DNA of 64,000 nucleotides. Origin: Saprospira grandis (lineage in GTDB: Bacteria; Bacteroidota; Bacteroidia; Chitinophagales; Saprospiraceae). The notes under the pieces were generated by a model that was given only the letters and a program-made list of their open reading frames with translations, had not been told where the DNA came from and made no database searches. The position numbers were made by a program, and so were the translations under genes. Below, piece after piece: positions 14,940 to 23,950 of the stretch. The first letter of the stretch is position 1; each line of letters opens with the position of its first letter. Where the stretch lies: assembly GCF_027594745.1 (NCBI RefSeq), contig NZ_CP110854.1, forward strand, positions 1,426,001-1,490,000. Reading direction: 5' to 3'.

Positions 14940-15470
14940 TTAGCCCATTTCCTCTATTTTTTTCAAATTTTCTTTGATTCGGGCCAAATACTTCCGCTTA
15001 TAGTGGTAGTCTAAAACGGGTTCAAGCAATTGATTTTCTTTGCTTTGGGCCAAATCATAGGCCTCAATGGCCTGTTTGATATTTTCTTTTAACTTTTTTT
15101 CAAAAGCCTGAATATCGGCTAAAATAGTTTGGTAAGCTTGAGCATCGAAATCAAACTGCAGCTCCATGATGGTTTCGTTAATCTCCATCATCTCCATCAA
15201 AAAAGCTTGCGGAAGGGCTGCATTTTGCCCTTCCTGCAAGAGTCCATGCAGTTCTAAGATATAGCGCAGGCGGCTATCAAATGCTTTAAGGACCTTATAA
15301 GCTTTATTGTTGAGCGTAGACTTTTCTAGGGCCTCTTCTTGTTCTTTCTCGCTACTTAGGCTATGAAAATCGGGATGAAAGCGTTTGCTCATTTGCAAAT
15401 ATTTGCGTTTGAGGGCTTTTTCATCCAAACTAAATTGCCGGGGCAGTTCATAAAACTCAAAGTAATCCAT
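14940..15470 (-). CDS. hscB: Iron-sulfur cluster co-chaperone HscB
   Basis: A 176-residue J-domain protein: YFEFYELPRQFSLDEKALKRKY opens the J domain, and the HPD motif is present in RFHPDFH (residues 31-37). A C-terminal helical domain from about 85 fits the HscB fold that binds the IscU scaffold and delivers it to the HscA chaperone. Neither iscU nor hscA is nearby. Its start overlaps the stop of the ferredoxin-NADP reductase gene by one base, so the two are co-translated. Confidence 0.85.
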   Translation of the reverse strand: MDYFEFYELPRQFSLDEKALKRKYLQMSKRFHPDFHSLSSEKEQEEALEKSTLNNKAYKVLKAFDSRLRYILELHGLLQEGQNAALPQAFLMEMMEINETIMELQFDFDAQAYQTILADIQAFEKKLKENIKQAIEAYDLAQSKENQLLEPVLDYHYKRKYLARIKENLKKIEEMG

Positions 15471-16489
15471 TAGAATCCGTTTACGCCGTTTACAGTAGTA
15501 TATTTAAATTGGACCTTCTTTTCGGGATGAATAATTTTGAAGGCCGATTGGACCATCAGGGTGGCCTCATGAAATCCGCAGAGGATCAGCTTGAGCTTAC
15601 CAGGGTAGGTATTGATATCGCCAATGGCAAAAATGCCGGGAACATTGGTGCTATAGTCAAAGGTATCTACCTCTACTGCCGAGCGGTTAATATTCAGTCC
15701 CCATTCGCCAATTGGGCCCAATTTGGGCGAAAGGCCAAAGAGTGGCACAAAATGCTCGGTTTCCAACCAATAATTATCGGCTCCTTTTTGCTTAATTTCT
15801 ACGCCTTGCAGCTGCTCCTCTCCTTTTAGGCCAACGACCTGAGATTCTGTGAGCAGTTTAATGCGGCCAGCTTCTGCCAATTGTTCTACTTTCTCGACAG
15901 AGTCTAGTGCTCCTCTAAAGCCTTTGCGGCGGTGGACCAAAGTCAATTCTTTGGCGACATCCGCTAGGTAGATGGTCCAGTCTAGGGCAGAATCTCCTCC
16001 ACCAGCAATGACCACTTTTTTATCGCGATAAAACTCGGGTTCGCGGATGATGTACTCTATTCCACGGTCCTCAAAGTCGGCAATATTAGCAATTGGGGGT
16101 TTGCGGGGGGCAAAGCAACCCAAACCGCCAGCAATGGCAATCACGGGCGCAATATGCACGGTCCCTTTATGGCTGGTGAGTTTGAAGCGGCCATCTTCTA
16201 GGCGTTCAATTTCTTCGGCTCTTTCGCCTAGGGTGAAACCAGGATTAAAGGGCTCGATTTGCTTCATCAAATTATCGATCAAATCGCCAGCTAGGACATC
16301 GGGAAAGCCCGGAATGTCGTAGATAGGTTTTTTGGGGTAAATCTCGGTCAGTTGGCCACCGGGCTGAGGAAGGTAGTCAATCAGGTGGCAGCGAAGCTTG
16401 AGCAAGCCCGCTTCAAAAACGGTAAATAGGCCCGTTGGTCCGGCACCGATAATTAAGATATCGGTTTCTATTACTTTATTTTCAGACAT
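15470..16489 (-). CDS. Ferredoxin-NADP+ reductase, thioredoxin-reductase-like type
   Basis: A 339-residue flavoprotein with the FAD motif GAGPTGLFTVFEAG (residues 15-28), QPGGQLTEIYPKKPIYDIPGFP, and the NADPH motif IAGGGDSALDW; it lacks the redox-active CxxC of thioredoxin reductases. This matches the YumC/TrxR-like ferredoxin-NADP+ reductases. It moves electrons between NADPH and ferredoxin, and its operon with hscB ties it to iron-sulfur cluster assembly, which needs reduced ferredoxin. Confidence 0.9.
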   Translation of the reverse strand: MSENKVIETDILIIGAGPTGLFTVFEAGLLKLRCHLIDYLPQPGGQLTEIYPKKPIYDIPGFPDVLAGDLIDNLMKQIEPFNPGFTLGERAEEIERLEDGRFKLTSHKGTVHIAPVIAIAGGLGCFAPRKPPIANIADFEDRGIEYIIREPEFYRDKKVVIAGGGDSALDWTIYLADVAKELTLVHRRKGFRGALDSVEKVEQLAEAGRIKLLTESQVVGLKGEEQLQGVEIKQKGADNYWLETEHFVPLFGLSPKLGPIGEWGLNINRSAVEVDTFDYSTNVPGIFAIGDINTYPGKLKLILCGFHEATLMVQSAFKIIHPEKKVQFKYTTVNGVNGF

Positions 16490-16640
16490 AAATGTATAAT
16501 TCTTCTTAATTCAGCCGCAAAGCTCGCAAAAAAAATAGAGTTCTAAAAGGAATTTGAGCACTGCTTTCGTTCCTATTTAGATTCATTCTTAGCTAGAACA
16601 GCAAGGGGCTGGGCATTGTTTGTTTTGGGCCAATTATTTT

Positions 16641-16887
16641 TGCGGTTTTGCAGGGCCGAAGGCCCGCAGGCCTAGCGATGTGGAGCAGTGGCCGAAGGCC
16701 AGACCGAGCCGCTGAAAGCGGCGAAGGGCCGAGCGAACAGCGAGCTGCGAAACGTAGCGCCGACGAGCGCAGCGAGGCGGAGGCCCAAAAAAAAGCAGCG
16801 AGCTGCGACAACGACAACAAGGCCTTCAGGCCGCAGTTCGACGACCGAAGGGAGTAACCGCCGACGAGCGCAGCGAGGCGGAGGCCC
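16641..16887 (-). repeat. GC-rich dispersed element, copy 7 (two fused units)
   Basis: Read on the minus strand, a first unit begins GGGCCTCCGCCTCGCTGCG and leads into the side module GTTACTCCCTTCGGTCGTCG with stem CGGCCTGAAGGCC. A second GGGCCTCC start follows with the full series of four hairpins (CGCTTTCAGCGG, TGGCCTTCGGCCA, GGGCCTTCGGCCC) and the right end TGCAAAACCGCA. Confidence 0.85.
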
Positions 16888-16918
16888 AAAAAAAGCAGTC
16901 TCTATAAAAGAAACTGCT
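16888..16918 (-). terminator. Intrinsic terminator of prfB
   Basis: Minus-strand AGCAGTTTC and GAGACTGCT pair (one G-U) around a 7-base loop, followed by seven T. The stem is identical to that of the terminator at 19237, and in both cases the T-run joins directly to a dispersed element. Confidence 0.85.
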
Positions 16919-16927
16919 TCTTGTTTT

Positions 16928-18011
16928 TTAGACATCTTTGAGGGCCATCAGGCTAGCCTTTAGAAAATCGTTTAGATCGCCATCGAGTACTTTTTTGGTA
17001 TCATGGCTTTGGTAATTGGAGCGATGGTCTTTAATTCGGCGGTCATCGAGGACATAAGAGCGAATTTGCGAGCCCCATTCAATTTTCTTTTTGTTGGCTT
17101 CTAGGGCGTCTTTTTCGGCTTGGCGGCGTTGAATCTCTAATTGATAGAGTTCGGAGCGCAACATTTTGAGGGCTTTTTCGCGGTTCATATGTTGCGAGCG
17201 TTCTTCTTGGCACTCTACCACAATGCCCGAGGGCAAGTGGCGCAGGCGCACGGCCGATTCCGTTTTATTGACATGTTGTCCACCGGCTCCGCTGGCGCGG
17301 AAAGTATCCCATTCGATATCGGCGGGATTGACTTCAATCTCGATACTATCATCGACCAGAGGGTAGACAAAAACCGAGGCAAAAGAAGTTTGGCGTTTGC
17401 CTTGGGCGTTGAAAGGGCTGGGACGGACCAGGCGGTGCACCCCATTTTCGTATTTGAGGAGGCCATAGACAAAAGCGCCATCAATTTCGATACTGACCGA
17501 TTTGACTCCAGCCACATCGCCATCTACACGGTGCAATTCGCTATGTTTAAAGCCTTCTTTTTCGGCCCACATCTGGTACATACGGAGCAGCATACTGGCC
17601 CAATCGCAACTTTCTGTTCCGCCTGCGCCTGCTTGAATTTTGAGGATGCAAGAGAGCTCATCTTCGGCTTCATTGAGGGTGGCTCGAAACTCTAAGTCAT
17701 CAATTGCTGTTAAAGCTTTTTGGTATTGCTCTTCGACCTCCTCCTCCGAGACCTCCTCTAGCTGATAGAAGTCAAAAAGGACCTGCAAATCTTCTAGATA
17801 TTCGGCGGTAGCTTCATAGCGTTTGACCCAATGTTCTAGGCCCGCTATTTTTTTTAGAATTTGTTGCGCCCGCTCGGCATCTGTCCAAAAATTGGGGTCG
17901 TAAGTATGTTTTTTTTCTTCTGTTAACTGCATTTTCCGATTAGGGACGTCAAAGATACCCCCTAAGAAGACTCAAACGAGTTTGCAGCTGATCCAATTGG
18001 TCGCTAGTCAT
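16928..18011 (-). CDS. prfB: Peptide chain release factor 2, with programmed +1 frameshift
   Basis: The first frame starts at the ATG at 18011 and stops after about 20 codons at CTT-TGA-C (17954-17948). AGGGGG lies three bases before the slippery CTT, as in autoregulated prfB genes of many bacteria. A +1 shift joins it to the long frame, giving 360 residues. The stop-codon recognition region and the GGQ motif (GAGGQHVNKTESAVRL) are intact. It releases peptides at UGA and UAA, and low RF2 promotes the shift. The frame break is therefore regulatory, not damage. PrmC, its methylase, is at 12799-13611. Confidence 0.95.
17948..17963 (-). promoter_or_regulatory. prfB: prfB programmed frameshift site
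   Basis: The minus-strand order is AGGGGG, TAT, CTT, TGA, C: an internal Shine-Dalgarno-like stimulator, slippery Leu codon and in-frame UGA in a poor termination context. Confidence 0.93.
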
Positions 18012-18111
18012 AGAATTTATTTTTAATGAAAGGAAAGGCCAAAGATAAAAACTTTTGAAGAATGCTGCTTTTTCTTTGGCCAAATAGGAAGATGGAAGGG
18101 GACAAAAAGGT

Positions 18112-18119
18112 TATCTTTG
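18112..18119 (+). promoter_or_regulatory. Putative -7 element for the double-OmpA gene
   Basis: TATCTTTG fits TAnnTTTG about 52 bp before the ATG at 18172; no TTG at the right distance was found. Confidence 0.35.
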
Positions 18120-18171
18120 TGACAGTTTTCTGATCCCCCTAGAAAGTTAAGCTCTAAACTTGAATTTATAG

Positions 18172-19230
18172 ATGCGTTTTTTTCTCTATACTCTATCCCT
18201 ACTACTTTTGCCCCAATTGCTTTTGGGCCAAAGTGACCGAAAGCGCTACCGCTTTCTTTCTACCAATGAGCTATTTTTTGAGTCGGGCTCTTTTGAGCTA
18301 GACGCCCAAGATAAGGCCGAACTAAAGACTTTGGTAGAGAAACTGTCTGGGGAAGAGCTAGAAAAAATCATCATTCAGGCGCATACCGACTCTATTGGCA
18401 GTAGTGTACACAATAATGAGCTGGCCCAAAATCGGGCAAATTCGGTGGCCCAAGAACTACTTTTGCAGGGCCTAGACAGCAGTTTTATTGATGTTCGGAC
18501 CTATGGCGAGTTTAGCCCAATTGCCAATAATGACACCGAGGAGGGCCGGGCAAAAAACCGCCGCGTCTCCATTTATGCCTTGGGCCCCTACGACCCGAGC
18601 CGCTTTCATGACAAATGCAAAATTAAGGGCCGATTAACCGATTCTAAAACCAATGCGCCCTTGGCCAATGCCCAGATCTTAATGGTTTGCATGGGCCGCC
18701 AAGATACCCTTTTTACGGATGCTGAAGGCTATTTTGAACAACTGTTAGGCGGCTTTAGACAACTGGAGCTTCGGGCTTATGCCAAAAATTATTTCTTTGC
18801 CAATCGCCTGCTCAAAACGCCCAAAACAGACTCTATTTATCTCGATATTCAGCTAGAACCGGCCCTTTTGGGCGGCAAGGTGCAACTTTCTGACCTCTAT
18901 TTTCAGGCCGGCACCGCAGAGCTTTTGTCCAATTCAGAAAAAGCCCTAAACGAAATTGCCGATTTTATGCGCTATAATTCAACGCTCAAATTTGAGCTGG
19001 GCGGCCATATCAATAAACCCAATCGAGCCCCCGTTCCGCCCCAATCCCGCTCCTATCAACTCTCCGAAGCCCGCGCCAAGGCCGTTTATGACTACCTCAT
19101 CCAAAAGGGCATCGCCGCCGAACGCCTAAAATATAGAGGCTATGGCAACTGGGAAATGATCCATCCCCGCGCCCAAACTGCCCTAGAACAACAACTCAAC
19201 AGAAGGGTAGAACTCAAAATTATCCAATAA
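18172..19230 (+). CDS. Protein with two OmpA-like domains flanking a carboxypeptidase-regulatory-like domain
   Basis: A 352-residue protein with a signal peptide (LLLLPQLLLG, to about residue 19). Residues 30-140 form one OmpA-like peptidoglycan-binding domain (FFESGSFELDAQD, HTDSIGS, NRRVSIYAL). Residues 145-235 resemble a beta-sandwich regulatory domain (GRLTDSKTNAPLANAQILM), and 240-352 form a second OmpA-like domain (LYFQAGTAELLSNSEKALNEIA, YRGYGNWEMIHP, LNRRVELKI). It likely anchors to peptidoglycan in the periplasm. Two OmpA domains in one chain is uncommon. A terminator follows directly. Confidence 0.85.
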   Translation: MRFFLYTLSLLLLPQLLLGQSDRKRYRFLSTNELFFESGSFELDAQDKAELKTLVEKLSGEELEKIIIQAHTDSIGSSVHNNELAQNRANSVAQELLLQGLDSSFIDVRTYGEFSPIANNDTEEGRAKNRRVSIYALGPYDPSRFHDKCKIKGRLTDSKTNAPLANAQILMVCMGRQDTLFTDAEGYFEQLLGGFRQLELRAYAKNYFFANRLLKTPKTDSIYLDIQLEPALLGGKVQLSDLYFQAGTAELLSNSEKALNEIADFMRYNSTLKFELGGHINKPNRAPVPPQSRSYQLSEARAKAVYDYLIQKGIAAERLKYRGYGNWEMIHPRAQTALEQQLNRRVELKIIQ

Positions 19231-19236
19231 TATTCA

Positions 19237-19269
19237 AGCAGTTTCTTTTTGAAGAGACTGCTTTTTTTT
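19237..19269 (+). terminator. Intrinsic terminator of the double-OmpA gene
   Basis: AGCAGTTTC and GAGACTGCT pair across an 8-base loop, followed by eight T that run straight into the dispersed element at 19270. Confidence 0.87.
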
Positions 19270-19425
19270 GGGGCTGCCCCAGCCTGCGGCTGGGTCGGGC
19301 CATTTCGCAGCTCGCAGGTATGCTCGGCCCTGCAGCCCTGCGGGCTTTGGTCTGCCGCCTGCGGCGGCCCTGCTACAGCCCCTCAGCCTGCGGCCCTTCG
19401 GGCCTGCAAAACCGCAAAAATGGAC
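19270..19425 (+). repeat. GC-rich four-hairpin dispersed element, copy 8
   Basis: GGGGCTGCCCCAGCCTGCGG, linker GTCGGGCCATTTCGCAGCTC then GCTCGGCCCTGC, hairpin AGCCCTGCGGGCT, TGGTCT, hairpin GCCGCCTGCGGCGGC, linker CTGCTACAGCCCCTCAGCC, hairpin GGCCCTTCGGGCC and right end TGCAAAACCGCAAAAATGG. Confidence 0.9.
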
Positions 19426-19559
19426 CAAGGCCAGCTGCTTTTTAAAAGCATTCTAAAAAAGGCTTCCTCTTCCCAGCAAAAAAGACTAAATTAAAGGCTG
19501 CCAAGCAGTTGGGGCAAGCCCCTCAACATACATTTACTACCTAATCAAGACATTACATT

Positions 19560-20636
19560 ATGGCCGAAAATACCTTAAGCCTAGAGCTGCTGCCTTCTTT
19601 AAAGAAAGCAGAGTACGAAAAGCTCTTTAAGAAAATGCCCCTTTGGAAAAAAGCCAGCGCGGTTATTTTTCTACAGGACTACCGCCTAGCTGGCAAAAAA
19701 ACGACCCTAGCGGTCCCTTACAGAAAGCTACCCGAAATGGTTGAAGCCTTCAAGAACCTCAAAAAAGAGGGCTTCCACCCTATCAAAAAAACGGCCGCCG
19801 CTAGCTTTAGCCTAGCACCCTCTGCCGATGGCTTTTTGGCCAAAGTAGATATCAAAAAAGGGGGGATGAGCAGCGAGCTGATTCAAAACAAAATGGCCGA
19901 GGCCTTTGGCAAACTAGGCATTACCCTAGAGTTTAATGCCCCCGAAGAAGAAGGAAGCGCTATTGCGGAGGAAAGTAGCGAGCTAGCCCCCTGGCAAGAG
20001 CATTTGGCCAGTATCAAAGGAGAGTGGTTGCCCGCAGTCAAAGCCGGAACAATAAGCCCTGAACAAATTGCCGCCATGCAAGCGGCCCAAAAAGAACTGG
20101 CCCAAGACAACGACCCCAATGCAAAAAGCTTGTTGCCCAAGTTAGAGCAACTCCTAGCCGCCGCTAATAAAAATACCGCCACAGAAAGCGATAACGAACT
20201 AGCTATTTTGGCCCAAAAGATTGAACGCCTTACCGAAGAAACCAAGAAAACGGTATTGGGCCAACTCAAAGCCAATAAAGCTACGGATAAGGACCTAGAC
20301 ACCATCCAACGCCTAGAAGATAATATCCAGGCTTTTCTCAAAGCTTATGAACAAGCTACAGCAGAAGAAAAAGCCAGCCTAGCCAAAAAAGCCGAAAATA
20401 TTCGGAGCAAACTCTTGCCCCAAGCCCAAACCCTAAAGGAAAAAGTGAAAGCTCAGGCACCTAGCCAAGCCGAAGCCCAAGCTGCCGAAGCCGATTTTTC
20501 TGCCCGCCTAGAAGAACTAGAGGCCCTTATCGCCGCTAAGGAAGCCGAGCTAAAAGCAGCAGAAAAAGCCCTAGAGGAAAAACCTGAACCCGAGCCCCTG
20601 CCCTCAGGTGCCGATTTTCTTAGCTTCCTCTTTTAA
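19560..20636 (+). CDS. Unrecognised protein with N-terminal globular domain and long coiled coil
   Basis: Not recognised. The 358-residue product has a basic N-terminal domain (about 1-125; KKMPLWKKASAVIFLQDYRLAG), a linker rich in Glu and Ser, and from about 140 a long Ala/Glu/Lys helical region with heptad character, ending PSGADFLSFLF. No signal peptide is seen, so it is probably cytosolic. It precedes by 25 bp the DGK(I/T)D-repeat gene; these two and the following TPR gene are likely one functional set. Confidence 0.7.
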   Translation: MAENTLSLELLPSLKKAEYEKLFKKMPLWKKASAVIFLQDYRLAGKKTTLAVPYRKLPEMVEAFKNLKKEGFHPIKKTAAASFSLAPSADGFLAKVDIKKGGMSSELIQNKMAEAFGKLGITLEFNAPEEEGSAIAEESSELAPWQEHLASIKGEWLPAVKAGTISPEQIAAMQAAQKELAQDNDPNAKSLLPKLEQLLAAANKNTATESDNELAILAQKIERLTEETKKTVLGQLKANKATDKDLDTIQRLEDNIQAFLKAYEQATAEEKASLAKKAENIRSKLLPQAQTLKEKVKAQAPSQAEAQAAEADFSARLEELEALIAAKEAELKAAEKALEEKPEPEPLPSGADFLSFLF

Positions 20637-20661
20637 TTCACTCCTTTTAAACTAAAAAATT

Positions 20662-22035
20662 ATGGGTTTCGGAGATTTTTTGTCTAAAGTCCAAGAAGGC
20701 CGCAAGGTCCTCGAATCGGTCCAGAATGAATTGGGCCAGCGCAAAGCGCAAACAGAACAACCAAAATCAAAAAAGAAAGCAGCCGATTTATTGGGCCGCC
20801 TAGACCTTATCCTAGAAAAGGCCGATAAAATTGAGCGAGAAGGCGTTGATGTAACTGACCTGCTCCAAATTGGTAGCGAAATCGCTAAGAATAGTGGCAA
20901 CGAAAAGGTCCGCCAAGTCGCCGAATCTGTTAGTCAAGTTACTGCTGATGGTAAAATTGATGCCGAAGAATTGGTCCGCGAAGGCCTAGAAACAGTAGCC
21001 AATAATACCGATAACGAACTGCTCGACGAGCTCTCTGAACGAGCTGGCAGCATCTTAGAAGATGGCAAAATTGATAAAGATGAGCTTATTGCTGAAGGCC
21101 TAGATGCCATTGGCGAGCATTCGGGCAATGATAAGATTAAGAGTATTGCCGAGGCGGCCAAAGCTGTTTTGGAAGATGGCAAAACCGACCTAGGAGAAAT
21201 CTTGGGCGTTAGCGCTGATGTATTCAAAGAAGAAATTGAAAAGGCTGGCCTAAGCGATTTGGTCAAAGAAGCCTCCGATATTTTTGATGGCGTAAACAGC
21301 CTCGATGAGTTTTTGGAAAGAGGAAAAGCCGAGCTCAAACGCCTAGCCGAATTGGCCGCCAAAGCCCTTTTGGACCAATTCATCAACAGCTTCCTCAATC
21401 AGGGCATTAGCAAGGAGTTTTTGCATCTGCAGCATACACCGCCTCGCCAAAAATGGGGCCGTCTGTCTATGGGCATGTCTATGGATATTCGCCTATCGGG
21501 AACCCTTTCGGGCCGTTTTACAGGCGCTGAGGTAGAAATCAATAGCCAACTGAGCAGCTCTGCCTGGGCCCAAGGCGACCTAGAGCTAGATTGCGGCTTT
21601 ACTATTCCGGTAATTAAGAAAAAAGTAGAAGGGCATGCCAAAGCAAATGTAAGTGGACAGCTCGACTGCCAAGCAGATGCTAAGGTGACTTTGGGCCTAA
21701 AGGATAAGAGTCTAGTAGGAAAACTCTATCCCACCACCGTAACGACCCAGCACGATATGCTACTCAAAGTAGAGATTCCAGGCTATATCGTCAGTCTATG
21801 GAATGGCGCAGCCTCTTGGTCTTTTGGTTATCTCGACCCCATTGATGCTTTCTTTACGCATAAGTTGGGGAAATACGAGCTGCTCCAATTGCAGGTGCCT
21901 GGCTATGAAACGAGCTTCTCTATGCAAAGCCTCAGCTTTACGCATGGCCCCAAAGGCGACTTTAAGATTGAGCCCGGCAAGGATGTCGCGCCCATGATCC
22001 AGAAGTTTGAGCAATACCTACCATGGAATAACTAG
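20662..22035 (+). CDS. Protein with repeated DGK(I/T)D helical motifs and unique C-terminal domain
   Basis: Not recognised as a whole. The 457-residue product has an N-terminal region with three copies of a roughly 42-residue helical unit, each holding ADGKID or EDGK(I/T)D followed by acidic residues (about 93, 133, 173). The spacing resembles TerB-like or EF-hand-like units, but the first calcium ligands of a canonical EF loop are absent. Residues 250-457 form a beta-rich domain (MSMDIRLSGTLSGRF, SWSFGYLDPIDAFFTHK). No signal peptide is seen. It may be a scaffold, together with its coiled-coil and TPR neighbours. Confidence 0.7.
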   Translation: MGFGDFLSKVQEGRKVLESVQNELGQRKAQTEQPKSKKKAADLLGRLDLILEKADKIEREGVDVTDLLQIGSEIAKNSGNEKVRQVAESVSQVTADGKIDAEELVREGLETVANNTDNELLDELSERAGSILEDGKIDKDELIAEGLDAIGEHSGNDKIKSIAEAAKAVLEDGKTDLGEILGVSADVFKEEIEKAGLSDLVKEASDIFDGVNSLDEFLERGKAELKRLAELAAKALLDQFINSFLNQGISKEFLHLQHTPPRQKWGRLSMGMSMDIRLSGTLSGRFTGAEVEINSQLSSSAWAQGDLELDCGFTIPVIKKKVEGHAKANVSGQLDCQADAKVTLGLKDKSLVGKLYPTTVTTQHDMLLKVEIPGYIVSLWNGAASWSFGYLDPIDAFFTHKLGKYELLQLQVPGYETSFSMQSLSFTHGPKGDFKIEPGKDVAPMIQKFEQYLPWNN

Positions 22036-22048
22036 CCTATAGTTTTGT

Positions 22049-22198
22049 CTTTAGGCTGGGGCTTTCCCCAGCCTATCGGCCTAGCGATGTGCAGCAGTGC
22101 GGCGCAGCCGCAGACCAAGGCCGTCAGGCCGCAGGGCCGAGCGATCAGCGAGCTGCGAAACGTAGCGCCGCAAGGCCGCAGGCCGCAGCGGAGGCCCC
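22049..22198 (-). repeat. GC-rich four-hairpin dispersed element, copy 9
   Basis: Minus strand: GGGGCCTCCGCTGCGGCCTGC, GGCGCTACGTTTCGCAGCTC, CTCGGCCCTGCGGCCTGACGG, TTGGTC, TGCGGCTGCGCCGCA, linker CACATCGCTAGGCC, and a last hairpin AGGCTGGGGC/CCCCAGCCT. It lies between two genes of the presumed set. Confidence 0.87.
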
Positions 22199-22232
22199 AA
22201 AAAATAAATTATCAACAGAAGAAAACGGAGAT

Positions 22233-23930
22233 ATGTCAATGCCAGAACTGCTGCAAGCTTTAGCCGAAGCGCGGCAAAGTGGAAAACCTGATGAATTGAA
22301 TGAGTTGGCCAGAGCGGCCATTATTGCAGAACCTGCCGTAGATTTGGGGTATTATTGTTTGGCCGAAGCCCTCTTTTTGGCCGAGCAGTACCAAAATGCG
22401 GAAATTGCCTTGGCCAAAGCCATTGAGTTGGCCCCCGAAAAAGCCAGTTATTTGCTGCGCATGGCCAGCTATAAGGATGTTCAGGGACAGGCGGCGGCCG
22501 CAAGGATTTTATACGATAAAGCCCTTGCTTTGGAGCCCAAAAATTGGCGGGCGCTTTTAGGTTTGGCCCATTATCAATTGTTTGAGGCCCAAAATGTAGA
22601 GCGCGCCATTGAGTATTTGAATCAGGCGGAGCCTTCGGCTTTGGAAGAGCCCGATTTCTTGCGCCTCAAGGCCAAGACCTTGCTCAATATGGCCCAATTG
22701 GAAGAAGCTTTGGAGCTGATTGAGCGCTTGTTGGAGAAATCAGCTGATGAGGGCGCGCTTACGCTTAAGCTCAATGCCTTGATGATGCAGGCCGCCCCTT
22801 CTTTTAAGGAAATTAGCCTTACTTATAAAGCTTTGATTCAGGCGGCGGCGCAGCCCCTACCCTATTGGGTGGGTTTGGCCAATTACCTCTTGGCCGAAGA
22901 GCAATATAGTCAGGCCGAAAAGGCCTTCAGAAAGGCTTTGGCCATGGCTCCCACTCAGGAACAGTATGCGCTCAAAGGCTTGTTGGCGATCTGTTTGCAG
23001 GCCCAAGGCCAATATGCCGAGGCCCTGAACATTTATCAGAAAATGGAGCAAGAACAGCCTGAAGATGAGGAAATTTACATCCAGAAGTCGCTCTTGTTTG
23101 CCGCTCAAAAAGAGTTTGGACAAGCCGCAGCTGCTTTGGAGAAAGTGATTGCCTTGAGTACGGGCATGCCTGCTTTAGAATGGAATTTTAAGCGGGGACT
23201 TTATTTGCTAGAAGCTGGAGATTATGCTCCAGCCAAAGCTATCTTTGAAACCCTTTTGCAAGAATCGCTCTATGCTCGAGAAGCCGCTTTTGCCCTAGGT
23301 AAATGCCTGCACTTGATGGGAGATGCAAAAGCGGCTTTTGCCCAATTGCAAGCAGCCCAAAAGGCCAAAAGTCGCAAGGCCAAAGATTATTTGCAAACGC
23401 ATTTTGAGGCCGAGCTCAAAGCATTGGAGGCCGCACTTTTGGCCGAGCGAGCAGCTTGGGCGGCAGAAAATGCAAAATCGCCCTTTTTGGCGGCTCATTT
23501 TGGCCAATTGGGCCGTTTTGATCCTAAGCAAAACCGTTTGGACCCCAAACTGCCCGCTGATGTGCAAAGCATGCTCAAAGAACGCTTGGCCGATATCAGC
23601 CTTTTGCTTTCTGCAGAGGGTTTGCTTTTGCTCAATCCTATGGAAGAGCGGGCAATTCGGGCCAATTACCGCATTTTGGAAGAAGAAAAAGGCCGTTTAT
23701 TGATGGAGCTTTATCCCTTGGATGGCTCGCCTAACCTGATCTTCTTGCTTAGAGAAAGAGGCCCTGGCCACCTTTCTGTAGAATGGCAAAAAGCAGGAGC
23801 TGAAGAAGTACATTTTCAGCTTTCAGCTAAGCCCAAAAGTAGCGATATGAAGGTCTTTAAGCGCTTTTGCAAAGCTAGCGACTTTGATTATCTGGGCGCA
23901 AAATATGCCGGCTGGAAAAAGTACTTATAG
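22233..23930 (+). CDS. TPR repeat protein, cytosolic
   Basis: From the ATG at 22233 the product is 565 residues (an open frame from 22089 only translates the repeat). It holds about ten TPR units (LAEALFLAEQYQNAEIALAKAIELAPEK is typical) up to residue 430, then a C-terminal globular domain with LLLSAEGLLLLNPMEERAIRANYRI and a final aromatic-rich segment ending GAKYAGWKKYL. No signal or membrane segment. It probably acts as a protein-binding adaptor with the two genes upstream. A strong terminator follows. Confidence 0.8.
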   Translation: MSMPELLQALAEARQSGKPDELNELARAAIIAEPAVDLGYYCLAEALFLAEQYQNAEIALAKAIELAPEKASYLLRMASYKDVQGQAAAARILYDKALALEPKNWRALLGLAHYQLFEAQNVERAIEYLNQAEPSALEEPDFLRLKAKTLLNMAQLEEALELIERLLEKSADEGALTLKLNALMMQAAPSFKEISLTYKALIQAAAQPLPYWVGLANYLLAEEQYSQAEKAFRKALAMAPTQEQYALKGLLAICLQAQGQYAEALNIYQKMEQEQPEDEEIYIQKSLLFAAQKEFGQAAAALEKVIALSTGMPALEWNFKRGLYLLEAGDYAPAKAIFETLLQESLYAREAAFALGKCLHLMGDAKAAFAQLQAAQKAKSRKAKDYLQTHFEAELKALEAALLAERAAWAAENAKSPFLAAHFGQLGRFDPKQNRLDPKLPADVQSMLKERLADISLLLSAEGLLLLNPMEERAIRANYRILEEEKGRLLMELYPLDGSPNLIFLLRERGPGHLSVEWQKAGAEEVHFQLSAKPKSSDMKVFKRFCKASDFDYLGAKYAGWKKYL

Positions 23931-23950
23931 CCTGACACAATAAGGACCAA

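Noticed and set aside
16928..17953. prfB as a broken gene
   Set aside because: The frame break is the conserved programmed frameshift site, with stimulator and slippery codon intact.
22089..22232. N-terminal extension of the TPR protein
   Set aside because: It translates dispersed element copy 9; the ATG at 22233 fits the protein better.
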